Shown here piece after piece: positions 34,075 through 42,846 of a stretch of DNA of 58,699 nt. Numbering within the stretch: position 1 is the first letter of the stretch; each line of letters begins with the position of its first letter. A program made the position numbers and the translations under genes. Source of the stretch: JBELHO01 sp042091375 (GTDB lineage: Bacteria; Pseudomonadota; Gammaproteobacteria; Enterobacterales; Alteromonadaceae); contig JBELHO010000015.1 in the NCBI GenBank assembly GCA_042091375.1, forward strand, positions 1 through 58,699. The letters run 5' to 3'. The notes below the pieces were generated by a model, which was not told the DNA's origin, made no database searches, and saw nothing but the letters and a program-made list of their open reading frames with translations.

Positions 34075-34455
34075 ATGAATATAGATGAAAAAATAAAAAA
34101 AGAGTTAGAACAAGAAGCGTTAGAAATAGACAAAATTTTAGCACAAGAAGGTACAGGCTTATTTTCCATGATAGTCAATAGTTTCAAAGGAAATATGAAG
34201 CGCTGGTTTATTATAGCCAATGCAGTAACCATTTTAGCAACAGTGGGGTTGTTGTATTGCGGTTATCATTTTTTTACTGTTGTTCAAGAACAACAACACT
34301 TTTGGGGAATTTTATTTGTCATCAGTCTTCAAGCACAAATAGCACTAAAACAATGGATATTTAGTGAAATAAACCGAACAAGTACAATCAGAGAAATAAA
34401 ACGACTTGAACTGTCAGTGAACGAATTAACAGAAAAATTATCGTTAAATAAATAA
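34075..34455 (+). CDS. DUF6768 family membrane protein, putative sigma partner
   Basis: 126 aa. A charged N-terminal helix (MNIDEKIKKELEQEALEIDKIL) is followed by two transmembrane segments (about 43-65 and 73-92) and a C-terminal coiled coil (REIKRLELSVNELTEKL). This matches DUF6768, a family I recall as usually encoded beside an ECF sigma gene in Alteromonadales and relatives. By position it could be an anti-sigma-like regulator, but it has no zinc-binding anti-sigma motif, so function is inferred. A good AAAGGAAAG ribosome site precedes it. The gene is intact, although its sigma partner is interrupted. Confidence 0.7.
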   Translation: MNIDEKIKKELEQEALEIDKILAQEGTGLFSMIVNSFKGNMKRWFIIANAVTILATVGLLYCGYHFFTVVQEQQHFWGILFVISLQAQIALKQWIFSEINRTSTIREIKRLELSVNELTEKLSLNK

Positions 34456-34498
34456 CTTCACATATTAACTTTGTGGTTTAACAAACAGTCTTGATTGC

Positions 34499-34525
34499 GC
34501 CAGCTTGCCATTAGCTGGCTTTTTT
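34499..34525 (+). terminator. Intrinsic terminator after the DUF6768 gene
   Basis: GCCAGC, loop TTGCCATTA, GCTGGC and six T. It is a near copy of the yidC terminator 1.2 kb upstream. Confidence 0.82.
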
Positions 34526-34534
34526 ATGCCTAAA
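34499..34534 (+). repeat. Right copy of the terminator-containing direct repeat
   Basis: 36 bp from GCCAGC to ATGCCTAAA, paired with 33288-33324. The two copies bracket the sigma/DUF6768 module between yidC and mnmE, which are neighbours in most relatives. Confidence 0.7.
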
Positions 34535-34681
34535 GAATTAAATAATGAATGTCTAAGATTTGGCAAATAAGCTCAGAGAAAAAGCACAATACAAAACAAA
34601 AATTTCAACTCCTATCAGGTGTAGTAGATATAACTAATATGTCAGCTATTTATCATTATTTTTACAATTGATATATAGCTA

Positions 34682-34710
34682 TTACCAATACTTAAGTTAA
34701 CGTTTATACT
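34682..34710 (+). promoter_or_regulatory. Candidate mnmE promoter
   Basis: TTACCA (34682-34687), a 17-bp spacer and TATACT (34705-34710) lie 40 bp before the mnmE ATG. The 294-bp gap here otherwise contains only the terminator/repeat listed above. Confidence 0.45.
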
Positions 34711-34749
34711 ATTAACTTTATTGGCTTATATCACTGAACGGATCCCTAA

Positions 34750-36135
34750 ATGGAAAACCCCCTTGCATTGCCCTCTGCTAAAGACACCATAGCTGCGCAA
34801 GCCACTGCTCCGGGCAGAGGCGGTGTTGGTATCATTAGGGTATCAGGCCCGGAAGCGATGGCAGTGGCAAAAGTCATTGTTGGCAAAATACCTGAAGTAA
34901 GAAAAGCAGAATACCTTACTTTTAAAGATAAAAATGGCCAAGCCCTAGACCAAGGCATAACTCTTTATTTTAAGGGACCAAATTCTTTTACTGGAGAAGA
35001 CGTGATCGAATTTCAAGGTCATGGTGGACCAGTACTTTTAGATATGCTGTTAAAAGAAATACTTACTTTACCCAAGGTGAGAATGGCAAATCCCGGTGAG
35101 TTCAGCGAACAAGCATTTCTCAATGACAAGCTAGATCTAACCCAAGCAGAAGCCATTGCTGATTTAATTAATTCAAGCTCAGAACAAGCTGCTAAATGCG
35201 CCCTACACTCTTTACAAGGAGATTTTTCAAAACTGATCAATCAACTGGTAGATAACACCATCAGACTTCGCATGTATGTTGAAGCCGCAATAGATTTTCC
35301 CGAAGAAGAAATAGATTTTCTCGCCGACGTAAAAGTAGTTAATGATCTAAAAAGTATTATCGAGCAAGTATCAGATGTTAAAAGTAAGGCACAACAAGGC
35401 AGTATTATTCGCGAAGGTATGCGAGTAGTCATCGCAGGAAGACCTAATGCCGGTAAATCCAGTTTACTAAACGCCCTCAGTGGTAAAGAAACCGCCATTG
35501 TTACTGATATAGCCGGTACCACTCGCGATGTACTCTCTGAACAAATACACCTTGATGGTATGCCTTTACACATTATAGACACAGCAGGATTGCGAGAAAG
35601 TAGCGATAAAGTTGAGCAAATAGGTATAGAGCGAGCTTGGCAAGAAATAAATAGAGCTGATCAAGTGTTATTGATGGTTGACTCAGCTGAGCATACAGAT
35701 CTGCACCCAACTGAAATATGGCCTGAGTTTTTTGCAAAATTACCGGAAAATATTGGCTTAACAGTTATTAAAAACAAAGCTGATCTCAGTCAATCAACAA
35801 CCGGATACAGTGAGATCAACGGCACAGCAACGATAACCTTATCAGCTAAAACCAACGATGGTGTAAATGCCCTTACCGAGCATTTGAAGCACATTATGGG
35901 TTATCGTGGTAGTACTGAGGGCAGCTTTACCGCCCGACGTCGTCATCTTGTCGCATTGGAACAAGCACATCGACATTTGATCATAGGTTTAGAACAATTA
36001 GAGTCGTACGTAGCAGGAGAAATTCTTGCCGAAGAACTGCGCTTTTGCCAAGAGGAGCTCAATAAAATAACCGGTGAATTTACCAGTGATGATTTATTAG
36101 GGCAAATTTTTTCATCTTTTTGTATTGGTAAGTAA
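34750..36135 (+). CDS. mnmE: tRNA uridine-5-carboxymethylaminomethyl(34) synthesis GTPase MnmE
   Basis: 461 aa (E. coli 454). With MnmG it makes (c)mnm5U at the wobble position of tRNAs. An N-terminal folate-binding domain (about 1-120) begins DTIAAQATAPGRGGVGIIRVSGP; a helical domain flanks the inserted G domain (about 220-380) with G1 GRPNAGKSS, G2/G3 TTRD and DTAGL, and NKAD-type specificity (KNKADL). The chain ends in the catalytic-site CIGK tail. Partner mnmG is 0.9 kb downstream, beyond mioC and oriC. Confidence 0.98.
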   Translation: MENPLALPSAKDTIAAQATAPGRGGVGIIRVSGPEAMAVAKVIVGKIPEVRKAEYLTFKDKNGQALDQGITLYFKGPNSFTGEDVIEFQGHGGPVLLDMLLKEILTLPKVRMANPGEFSEQAFLNDKLDLTQAEAIADLINSSSEQAAKCALHSLQGDFSKLINQLVDNTIRLRMYVEAAIDFPEEEIDFLADVKVVNDLKSIIEQVSDVKSKAQQGSIIREGMRVVIAGRPNAGKSSLLNALSGKETAIVTDIAGTTRDVLSEQIHLDGMPLHIIDTAGLRESSDKVEQIGIERAWQEINRADQVLLMVDSAEHTDLHPTEIWPEFFAKLPENIGLTVIKNKADLSQSTTGYSEINGTATITLSAKTNDGVNALTEHLKHIMGYRGSTEGSFTARRRHLVALEQAHRHLIIGLEQLESYVAGEILAEELRFCQEELNKITGEFTSDDLLGQIFSSFCIGK

Positions 36136-36169
36136 TGGTATTAACTCATAAAAATAAGGAAAACTATCA

Positions 36170-36613
36170 GTGGCAAGTATACAAATAATTGTCGGCAGTA
36201 TGTTAGGCGGGACAGAGTATGTGGCAGAAGCTTGTGAAGAAACATTATTAGCCCTTGGGCATGATGTACAAATTCACTTACAACCCTGTTTTGCTGAAAT
36301 AAACAGCGAAAATCAAACATGGTTGGTATGCACATCAACTCATGGCGCAGGTGACTATCCCGACAATATTCAAAACTTTGTTAGTGATTGTGAAAATAGC
36401 GATGTCGATCTATCCTCAATTCGGTTTTTAACCATTGGTATTGGCGATTCCAACTATGACACTTTCTGTTATGCTGCGAAAAATTTAAATAGCTTATTAT
36501 TATCAAAAGGTTGTGTACAAATAACAGATTTGATCACCTTGGATATGGATCGAGATATAGATCCTGAAGATGTTGCACAACAGTGGATAACTACAAACAA
36601 GGATCTTTTATAA
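36170..36613 (+). CDS. mioC: Flavodoxin-like protein MioC
   Basis: 147 aa (E. coli MioC 147). A short-chain flavodoxin that binds FMN; in E. coli it supports biotin synthase. The phosphate loop GSMLGGTEYVAE (residues 8-19) and the flavin loops CTSTHGAGDYPDN near 55-67 and IGIGDSNYDTFC near 88-99 are clear. GTG start chosen because AAGGA precedes it at normal spacing and the frame begins with the family start. It is read toward oriC, as in E. coli, so its transcription may pass through the origin. Confidence 0.93.
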   Translation: MASIQIIVGSMLGGTEYVAEACEETLLALGHDVQIHLQPCFAEINSENQTWLVCTSTHGAGDYPDNIQNFVSDCENSDVDLSSIRFLTIGIGDSNYDTFCYAAKNLNSLLLSKGCVQITDLITLDMDRDIDPEDVAQQWITTNKDLL

Positions 36614-37011
36614 ATTTTTATACACTTTTTACACACAATAAATATATTCAAACCTTATTATTGTGTATAAAAATAAGGATAACCCCTTAATTCTAAGTTA
36701 TTATTCAGTTTATAATATTTATCACCAATTCATCTGTGTATAACTATCTGTTTTGATCAAAGCTTTTTCAGCAAAGGATCAGAGTTTGATCACATTATAT
36801 GATCTTAATAACTAAATGATTTAAATGTAAATAAAGTACTTACTCACAGAGATTGGTTAAGCTAATAAGTAACAATAATAAGATCTTTATATAGATCTTT
36901 AATAATATTAAAAGATCATTGTTTTGATCTTTTCGTTATTTGATCGTTTCACTTAACTGCAAAAACAGTTAAAATAGCTAACTGAAAAAATTTTTATTCA
37001 AGGTCGGTATT
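36614..37011. other. oriC: Candidate chromosomal replication origin oriC
   Basis: 398-bp AT-rich gap between mioC and mnmG, the same place as in E. coli. DnaA boxes (TTATNCACA): perfect at 36662-36670 and 36735-36743 (both minus orientation, TGTGTATAA); one-mismatch boxes abut each other at 36618-36626 and 36627-36635, and another is at 36840-36848. Nine GATC sites lie in 36755-36945. On the mnmG side five GATC-headed AT-rich stretches (starting 36882, 36894, 36914, 36926, 36942) look like the E. coli 13-mers of the unwinding element. Order DUE-boxes matches E. coli relative to mnmG. Confidence 0.85.
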
Positions 37012-38901
37012 ATGTGGTATCAGGCATCTTATGATGTTGTTATTGTTGGTGGGGGTCATGCGGGTACTGAAGCTGCGCTTGCTTCTGCGCGCATGGGTTG
37101 TAAAACGTTATTATTGACCCACAATATTGATACTCTAGGCCAAATGTCATGTAATCCAGCCATAGGTGGCATAGGTAAAGGTCACTTAGTTAAAGAAATT
37201 GATGCCTTAGGTGGAGTGATGGCTACCGCTACTGATCATGCGGCAATACAATTTAGAACCTTAAATGCCAGTAAAGGCCCTGCTGTTAGAGCAACTCGAG
37301 CACAAACTGACCGTGCTTTGTATCGTGCTTTTATTAGAAATACATTAGAAAATCATGCCAATTTAACCCTATTTCAGCAAGCTTGTGACGATCTTATTTT
37401 AGAAAATAACCGCGTGGTCGGTGTTTCAACGCAAATGGGGTTAAAATTTAAGGCTAAAAGTGTAGTGTTAACTGTAGGTACTTTCCTTGCTGGACAAATA
37501 CATATAGGTTTAAACAATTATCAAGGTGGCAGAGCCGGCGATCCGGCAAGCACGCAATTAGCTAAAAAAATGCGCGATATGCCGTTCAGAATTGATCGAT
37601 TAAAAACCGGTACACCACCGAGATTAGACGCTAGAACCTTGGATTTTTCAGTGATGGAAGCTCAACCAGGTGATGATCCTCGGCCAGTGTTTTCATTTAT
37701 GGGCAGTGACAGGGATCACCCTCAACAAATACCTTGTTACATTACCCATACCAACAGTAAAACTCACGAAATTATTCGCAATGGTTTAGATAGATCACCT
37801 ATGTACACTGGCTTAATTGATGGTGTTGGGCCCAGGTATTGCCCGTCAATAGAAGATAAAATCAACCGATTTTCTGATAAAGCATCACATCAAATATTTG
37901 TAGAGCCTGAGGGACTTACTACCAATGAAGTCTATCCTAATGGCATCTCTACAAGTCTTCCGTTTGACGTGCAAATGAATTTAGTCCGCTCTATTGTCGG
38001 ATTTGAGAATGCTGACATAACTCGTCCGGGTTACGCCATTGAATACGACTTTTTTGATCCTAGAGATTTAAAACAAACTCTAGAGAGTAAATTTGTTGAA
38101 AATTTATATTTCGCCGGACAAATCAATGGCACCACAGGTTATGAAGAAGCCGGCGCACAAGGCTTGATTGCCGGTGCAAATGCAGCGGCTAGAGTAAGTG
38201 ATAAGCAACCTTTAATACTTGGTCGAGACCAAGCATATATGGGGGTTTTAATTGACGATCTGGCGACTTTAGGTACTAAAGAACCCTATCGAATGTTTAC
38301 TTCTCGCGCTGAATACAGGCTATTACTCAGAGAAGACAATGCAGATATCAGGTTAACAGAACAAGGCTACAAGTTAGGTTTAGTTGATGAAACTCGTTGG
38401 GCGCGCTTTAACCAAAAGTTAGAAAATATCGCCATAGAAAAACAACGTTTACATTCCACTTGGGTGCAAACAACAAGTACAAATGTACAACAAGTAAATC
38501 AATTATTAAAAAATCCAATTAGTCGTGAAAATAGCTTAGAAGAACTGATCAGAAGACCTGAAGTGAGTTACCAAGCGTTAATGAAAATTGATGGTATAGG
38601 TCCGGCCATCGACGATCAACAAGCCGCTGATCAAATTGAAATTCAAATTAAATACGCTGGCTATATAGAAAGACAATTGGTTGATATTGAAAAGAAAAAG
38701 CGTCATGAAAACACCTTGATACCGATTGATTTTAACTACGCTAGTATTTCCGGCTTATCAAATGAAGTGGTGGCTAAATTGTCTGCTGCTAGGCCTGAGT
38801 CAATTGGCAAGGCGGCGAGAATATCTGGGATCACCCCAGCAGCTATATCACTGTTGTTGGTTTACTTAAAAAAACACGGTTTATTGCGTAAATCTGCTTA
38901 A
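37012..38901 (+). CDS. mnmG: tRNA uridine-5-carboxymethylaminomethyl(34) synthesis enzyme MnmG
   Basis: 629 aa (E. coli 629). FAD- and NADH-dependent partner of MnmE in the wobble-uridine modification. N-terminal FAD loop GGGHAGTEAALASARMG (residues 13-29), the PAIGGIGKGHLVKEIDALGG stretch near 48, the DRLKTGTPPRLD segment near 198 with the active-site region, and YFAGQINGTTGYEEAGAQG near 366-385. The C-terminal helical domain binds MnmE and tRNA. First gene after oriC; rsmG follows 30 bp later. Confidence 0.98.
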   Translation: MWYQASYDVVIVGGGHAGTEAALASARMGCKTLLLTHNIDTLGQMSCNPAIGGIGKGHLVKEIDALGGVMATATDHAAIQFRTLNASKGPAVRATRAQTDRALYRAFIRNTLENHANLTLFQQACDDLILENNRVVGVSTQMGLKFKAKSVVLTVGTFLAGQIHIGLNNYQGGRAGDPASTQLAKKMRDMPFRIDRLKTGTPPRLDARTLDFSVMEAQPGDDPRPVFSFMGSDRDHPQQIPCYITHTNSKTHEIIRNGLDRSPMYTGLIDGVGPRYCPSIEDKINRFSDKASHQIFVEPEGLTTNEVYPNGISTSLPFDVQMNLVRSIVGFENADITRPGYAIEYDFFDPRDLKQTLESKFVENLYFAGQINGTTGYEEAGAQGLIAGANAAARVSDKQPLILGRDQAYMGVLIDDLATLGTKEPYRMFTSRAEYRLLLREDNADIRLTEQGYKLGLVDETRWARFNQKLENIAIEKQRLHSTWVQTTSTNVQQVNQLLKNPISRENSLEELIRRPEVSYQALMKIDGIGPAIDDQQAADQIEIQIKYAGYIERQLVDIEKKKRHENTLIPIDFNYASISGLSNEVVAKLSAARPESIGKAARISGITPAAISLLLVYLKKHGLLRKSA

Positions 38902-38931
38902 TATCGAAAATTACTACCCTGAGTTTATACT

Positions 38932-39558
38932 ATGTATTTGGCAGAACAGTTATCATCTTTGATCAAACAAACCGACTTATCAGTCAATGACCAGCAATTA
39001 TCGCAATTAATAGGCTACGTTGAATTATTGATAAAATGGAATAAAGCCTATAATTTAACCTCAGTTAGATCGCCAAGTGATATGTTAATCAAACATATTA
39101 TGGACAGCTTGATGGTCGGTAAAGTGCTCACTGGCCATTCATTTATCGATGTTGGTACCGGACCGGGTTTACCGGGGATCCCATTAGCTATATTATTTCC
39201 GCAACGAAAGTTTTTTCTGTTAGACAGCACAGGGAAAAGAATTACTTTTGTTAGACAGGTTGTTTTTCAACTCAAACTTGCTAATGTAACCCCTGTGCTT
39301 TGTCGAGTTGAGGACTATCAACCTGAACAACCTTTTGACGGTGTGTTGAGTAGAGCTTTTGCTTCCCTAGAAGATATGGTTACTTGGTGTGATCACCTTA
39401 CAGATAGCAATGGTCGTTTTTTTGCATTAAAGGGTCAATATCCTCACGATGAAATAAATCACCTACCAAAAAATGTTTCATTGGTAAAAAGTCATCAAAT
39501 TGTCGTACCTGAGCTGATTGGCGATCGACATGTAATTGAATTAAAAAAACACCAATAA
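38932..39558 (+). CDS. rsmG: 16S rRNA (guanine-527-N7)-methyltransferase
   Basis: 208 aa (E. coli 207). A SAM-dependent methyltransferase formerly called GidB. The WNKAYNLTSVR segment near residues 36-46, SAM loop FIDVGTGPGLPGIPLAI near 68-84, LLDSTGKRITF near 93 and SRAFASLEDM near 137 are all family marks. It lies between mnmG and parA in the conserved gidA-gidB-parA-parB order. Confidence 0.97.
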   Translation: MYLAEQLSSLIKQTDLSVNDQQLSQLIGYVELLIKWNKAYNLTSVRSPSDMLIKHIMDSLMVGKVLTGHSFIDVGTGPGLPGIPLAILFPQRKFFLLDSTGKRITFVRQVVFQLKLANVTPVLCRVEDYQPEQPFDGVLSRAFASLEDMVTWCDHLTDSNGRFFALKGQYPHDEINHLPKNVSLVKSHQIVVPELIGDRHVIELKKHQ

Positions 39559-39576
39559 TTATATCTAGAGGTTTAT

Positions 39577-40383
39577 GTGGGAAAAATAATTGCTGTTGCT
39601 AATCAAAAAGGCGGCGTAGGTAAAACCACCACAGCGGTTAACTTGGCTGCTTCACTAGCCGCTACCAAAAGACAAGTGCTTCTCATCGATCTTGATCCAC
39701 AAGGCAACGCGACTATGGGCAGCGGTATTGATAAATACGACGTTGCTGCTACCAGTTATGAATTACTTATCGATGAATTGCCCTTTGAGCAAGTGGTGTG
39801 TAAAAACACTGAAGGTGTTTATGATTTGATTGCTGCCAATTCAGATGTCACAGCTGCTGAAATTAAGCTTATGGAAGTGCTTGCCCGTGAACAACGATTA
39901 AAAAAAGCATTAGCACCAATAAAAAATCAATACGATTACATTATTATTGACTGTCCTCCTTCATTAAACATGTTGACCGTTAATGCCATGACAGCAGCTG
40001 ATTCAGTTCTGGTTCCCATGCAATGTGAGTATTATGCATTAGAGGGATTAACGGCGCTGATGGATACCATTTCGCAATTGACGTCTGTGGTTAATGGCGA
40101 TCTGCAAATAGAGGGCATATTGCGTACTATGTATGATCCCCGCAACCGATTAGCTAATGATGTTTCAGAGCAGTTGAAAAGACATTTTGGTGACAAAGTA
40201 TACAGAACAGTTATTCCTCGCAATGTCAGATTAGCTGAAGCACCGAGTTTTGGTGCACCAGCCATGTACTACGATAAATCTTCTACCGGCGCTAAAGCAT
40301 ACTTAGCCCTAGCCGGAGAAATATTGCGCAAAGCTGAAGCTGCAAAAAAACAGCAGCGTAAACAGACACCATTAACAAGTTAG
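39577..40383 (+). CDS. parA: Chromosome partitioning ATPase ParA (Soj)
   Basis: 268 aa. A Walker-type ATPase that binds DNA as an ATP dimer and moves ParB-parS complexes. Deviant Walker A QKGGVGKTTTAVNLAA (residues 8-23, with the signature Lys), DLDPQGNAT near 38 (Walker A'), and Walker B IIIDCPPSLN near 122. The GTG start at 39577 is preceded by AGAGG at correct spacing and gives the short chromosomal N-terminus without an HTH. parB follows 15 bp later; two parS sites are in recF. Confidence 0.96.
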   Translation: MGKIIAVANQKGGVGKTTTAVNLAASLAATKRQVLLIDLDPQGNATMGSGIDKYDVAATSYELLIDELPFEQVVCKNTEGVYDLIAANSDVTAAEIKLMEVLAREQRLKKALAPIKNQYDYIIIDCPPSLNMLTVNAMTAADSVLVPMQCEYYALEGLTALMDTISQLTSVVNGDLQIEGILRTMYDPRNRLANDVSEQLKRHFGDKVYRTVIPRNVRLAEAPSFGAPAMYYDKSSTGAKAYLALAGEILRKAEAAKKQQRKQTPLTS

Positions 40384-40398
40384 TTAGCAAGGAAAATT

Positions 40399-41301
40399 AT
40401 GAGCACATCTAAACGCAGAGGCCTTGGTCGAGGACTAGATGCATTATTAACCAATGCTCCTAGAAAAACAGCTGCTGTTGGATCAGCAACCACAGTTGAA
40501 ACAGAAAATGGCACGGCTAATGACAGTGAATTAAAAAAGCTACCTATTGAGCAATTGCAACCCGGCAAATATCAGCCGAGAAAAGACATGTCGGCTGAAG
40601 CACTGGAAGATCTGTCAAATTCAATTAAAGCGCAAGGTATTATTCAACCTATCGTGGTTCGATTAATAGCGGATGGCGCCTATGAAATTATTGCTGGGGA
40701 GCGTCGTTGGCGAGCAGCACAATTGGCAGGAATTGACATTATTCCTTGTTTAATAAAAGAAGTCCCTGACGAATCTGCTGTGGCTATTGCCCTGATAGAA
40801 AATATTCAACGAGAAGACTTAAATGCGATGGAAGAAGCTATTGCACTGGAAAGGTTACTTACTGAATTTGAATTAACACATCAACAAGTAGCACAAGCTA
40901 TTGGTAAATCGCGCACAACGGTATCAAACTTATTGCGATTAAATAATTTAAATGATGAAGTTAAGATTTTATTAGAGCGCGGCGATATTGATATGGGTCA
41001 TGCTCGTGCACTTTTATCGCTGCAAAGTGAACAGCAAATTACCACCGCTAGAACTGTTGCTGCCAAAGCCTTAACTGTGCGAGAAACAGAAAGCCTGATC
41101 AAAAAAATCCAACAGCCTGAACAGCCGAAAGCAAGCAGAGAAAAAGATCCTGATACCAAAGCACTAGAGCAAAATTTATCAGAACGATTTGGTTCAAACG
41201 TACTAATTAATCACAATAAACAAGGCAAGGGAAAGCTAGTTATCCCTTATACCAATATTGAAGAGTTAGAAGCAATAATCGCTCGTTTTGGTTCATTCTA
41301 A
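40399..41301 (+). CDS. parB: Chromosome partitioning protein ParB (Spo0J/Noc-like)
   Basis: 300 aa. Begins with the RRGLGRGLDALL motif that binds and stimulates ParA. The CTP-binding N domain shows QLQPGKYQPRKDM near 50-62, SIKAQGIIQPIVVR near 75 and GERRWRAAQLAG near 99-110, followed by ENIQREDLN. A central HTH (HQQVAQAIGKSRTTVSNLLRL, about 155-175) reads parS, and the C-terminus dimerises. Last gene of mnmG-rsmG-parA-parB. Confidence 0.97.
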   Translation: MSTSKRRGLGRGLDALLTNAPRKTAAVGSATTVETENGTANDSELKKLPIEQLQPGKYQPRKDMSAEALEDLSNSIKAQGIIQPIVVRLIADGAYEIIAGERRWRAAQLAGIDIIPCLIKEVPDESAVAIALIENIQREDLNAMEEAIALERLLTEFELTHQQVAQAIGKSRTTVSNLLRLNNLNDEVKILLERGDIDMGHARALLSLQSEQQITTARTVAAKALTVRETESLIKKIQQPEQPKASREKDPDTKALEQNLSERFGSNVLINHNKQGKGKLVIPYTNIEELEAIIARFGSF

Positions 41302-41390
41302 AGGTATTTATTTTCGGTAAGTGATTTGCAAATACACCTATAACTAATACATTACCGCGAGTATGTACATTAATAAGGCAACTACTGCCC

Positions 41391-41396
41391 TATAAT
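41391..41396 (+). promoter_or_regulatory. -10 element, probable atp operon promoter
   Basis: A perfect TATAAT in the 171-bp parB-atpI gap, 76 bp before the atpI start. No convincing -35 is seen at 16-18 bp. Confidence 0.35.
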
Positions 41397-41472
41397 GTTG
41401 CATTAGTGCTGTAATTCAGTATACTTGCGTCGTCTTTTTATTGTTAGATAAGTAACTCTGCAGAAAAGACAA

Positions 41473-41898
41473 TTGTACGAAATTTATCGTAATAAAAGCG
41501 AGGCAAACAGATTGAAAAATCAACTGACCAAAAAAGGTCGGCAACTTGCTTTTAAACAACTGTTAGTCATGGGTACTTGTGTTTTTATCTATGCGTTGAT
41601 CAGTTATTTTTCTTGGGGATATGTATTTGCTAAATCAGTACTTATAGGTGGGGCTGTAGCAATAATTCCCAATATATTTTTTGCTGTAAAAGCGTTTATG
41701 TACGCAGGGGCAAAATCTTCACATAAAGTATTGAGTGCTTTTTACAGTGGAGAGAAATATAAAATCGTACTAACGGCCATTTTATTTGCGCTAACGTTTA
41801 AATTTATAGCGATAGAGCCAATTGCGTTTTTTACAAGTTTTTGCACAGTTGCGTTGATACCGCTACTGGCACCATTTTATTTAAACTTTAATCATTAG
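41473..41898 (+). CDS. atpI: ATP synthase subunit I
   Basis: 141 aa (E. coli AtpI 126). A small membrane protein with about four transmembrane segments (roughly 27-48, 52-72, 92-112, 113-136) that assists assembly of the c-ring. It is poorly conserved; the call rests on length, topology and position directly before atpB. The start codon is TTG at 41473 with a weak GAAAAG-like ribosome site. No ATG occurs before the first membrane segment, so a TTG start (here or at 41512) seems real. Confidence 0.87.
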   Translation: MYEIYRNKSEANRLKNQLTKKGRQLAFKQLLVMGTCVFIYALISYFSWGYVFAKSVLIGGAVAIIPNIFFAVKAFMYAGAKSSHKVLSAFYSGEKYKIVLTAILFALTFKFIAIEPIAFFTSFCTVALIPLLAPFYLNFNH

Positions 41899-41908
41899 GA
41901 ACGTTGAT

Positions 41909-42679
41909 ATGTCATCAAGTGCTGAAGTAACCAGCCAAGAATATATTAAACATCACTTAACCAATTTATCAGCGGGTGAAGGTTTTTGGACTTTTCACCT
42001 TGATACCTTAGGTTGGTCGATATTTTTAGGTATAGTTTTTCTTACTATATTTCGCTCAGTAGCCAAAAAAGCTGAAACTGGTGTGCCTGGCAAACTTCAG
42101 TGTGCTGTTGAAATGATTGTTGAATTTGTCGACGACAGTGTAAAAAGCACATTTCACGGTAAAAACCCCGTGATAGCACCTTTAGCATTAACCATATTTG
42201 TGTGGGTGTTACTGATGAATGCAATGGATTGGGTACCAGTGGATTTAATTCCTAAAACTTTTGAGTTGATGGGAGTTAATTATATGAAAGCTGTTCCAAC
42301 AACAGACATTAATATGACATTAGCCTTAGCTCTTGGCGTATTTTGGTTGATTATTTATTATTCAATAAAAGTCAAAGGCATCACTGGCTTTATTAAAGAG
42401 CTAACGACTCAGCCTTTTGGTCATTGGACCTTATATCCAGTAAATTTCTTACTTGAATCGGTTACTTTATTAGCGCGTCCATTGTCATTAGCGCTGCGTT
42501 TATTTGGTAACTTATATGCTGGTGAATTAATATTTATCCTCATTGCAACAGTCGGTATATTCCAATTGCCAATGCACTTTGTTTGGGCGGCATTCCATTT
42601 GTTAGTTATCCCTTTGCAAGCCTTTATATTTATGACCTTAACTATAGTTTATCTAAGTTTAGCGCATGAGGATCACTAA
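41909..42679 (+). CDS. atpB: ATP synthase F0 subunit a
   Basis: 256 aa inner-membrane proton channel half, five to six transmembrane helices. The essential arginine lies in the conserved LARPLSLALRLFGNLYAGELI segment near residues 187-207, which faces the c-ring. The C-terminal FMTLTIVYLSLAHEDH tail is typical. It lies 10 bp after atpI; a longer structured gap of 167 bp precedes atpE. Confidence 0.98.
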   Translation: MSSSAEVTSQEYIKHHLTNLSAGEGFWTFHLDTLGWSIFLGIVFLTIFRSVAKKAETGVPGKLQCAVEMIVEFVDDSVKSTFHGKNPVIAPLALTIFVWVLLMNAMDWVPVDLIPKTFELMGVNYMKAVPTTDINMTLALALGVFWLIIYYSIKVKGITGFIKELTTQPFGHWTLYPVNFLLESVTLLARPLSLALRLFGNLYAGELIFILIATVGIFQLPMHFVWAAFHLLVIPLQAFIFMTLTIVYLSLAHEDH

Positions 42680-42690
42680 AGAATAATGAC

Positions 42691-42799
42691 TTTTGCAGTT
42701 GTGCAAAAAACACAGCTGTAATAACCATTAATACACTAGCTTTTTGGGAATGAGTTAGTACGACAACAGTCGGCCCGAAAGGTTAAGGGCAGGAAGCCC
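42691..42799 (+). promoter_or_regulatory. Structured atpB-atpE intercistronic leader
   Basis: The gap before atpE holds several potential RNA hairpins: TTTTGCA/TGCAAAA (42691-42708), CGAC/GTCG (42761-42772) and GGGC/GCCC (42787-42799). The GGGC at 42787-42790 could pair instead with GCCC at 42773-42776, so two folds exclude each other. The c subunit is needed in excess, so control of translation or mRNA processing here is plausible; it is inferred from sequence only. Confidence 0.4.
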
Positions 42800-42846
42800 G
42801 ATAAAAATTTACACATTTAACTTTACTTTTAAAATCGGAGATAAAA

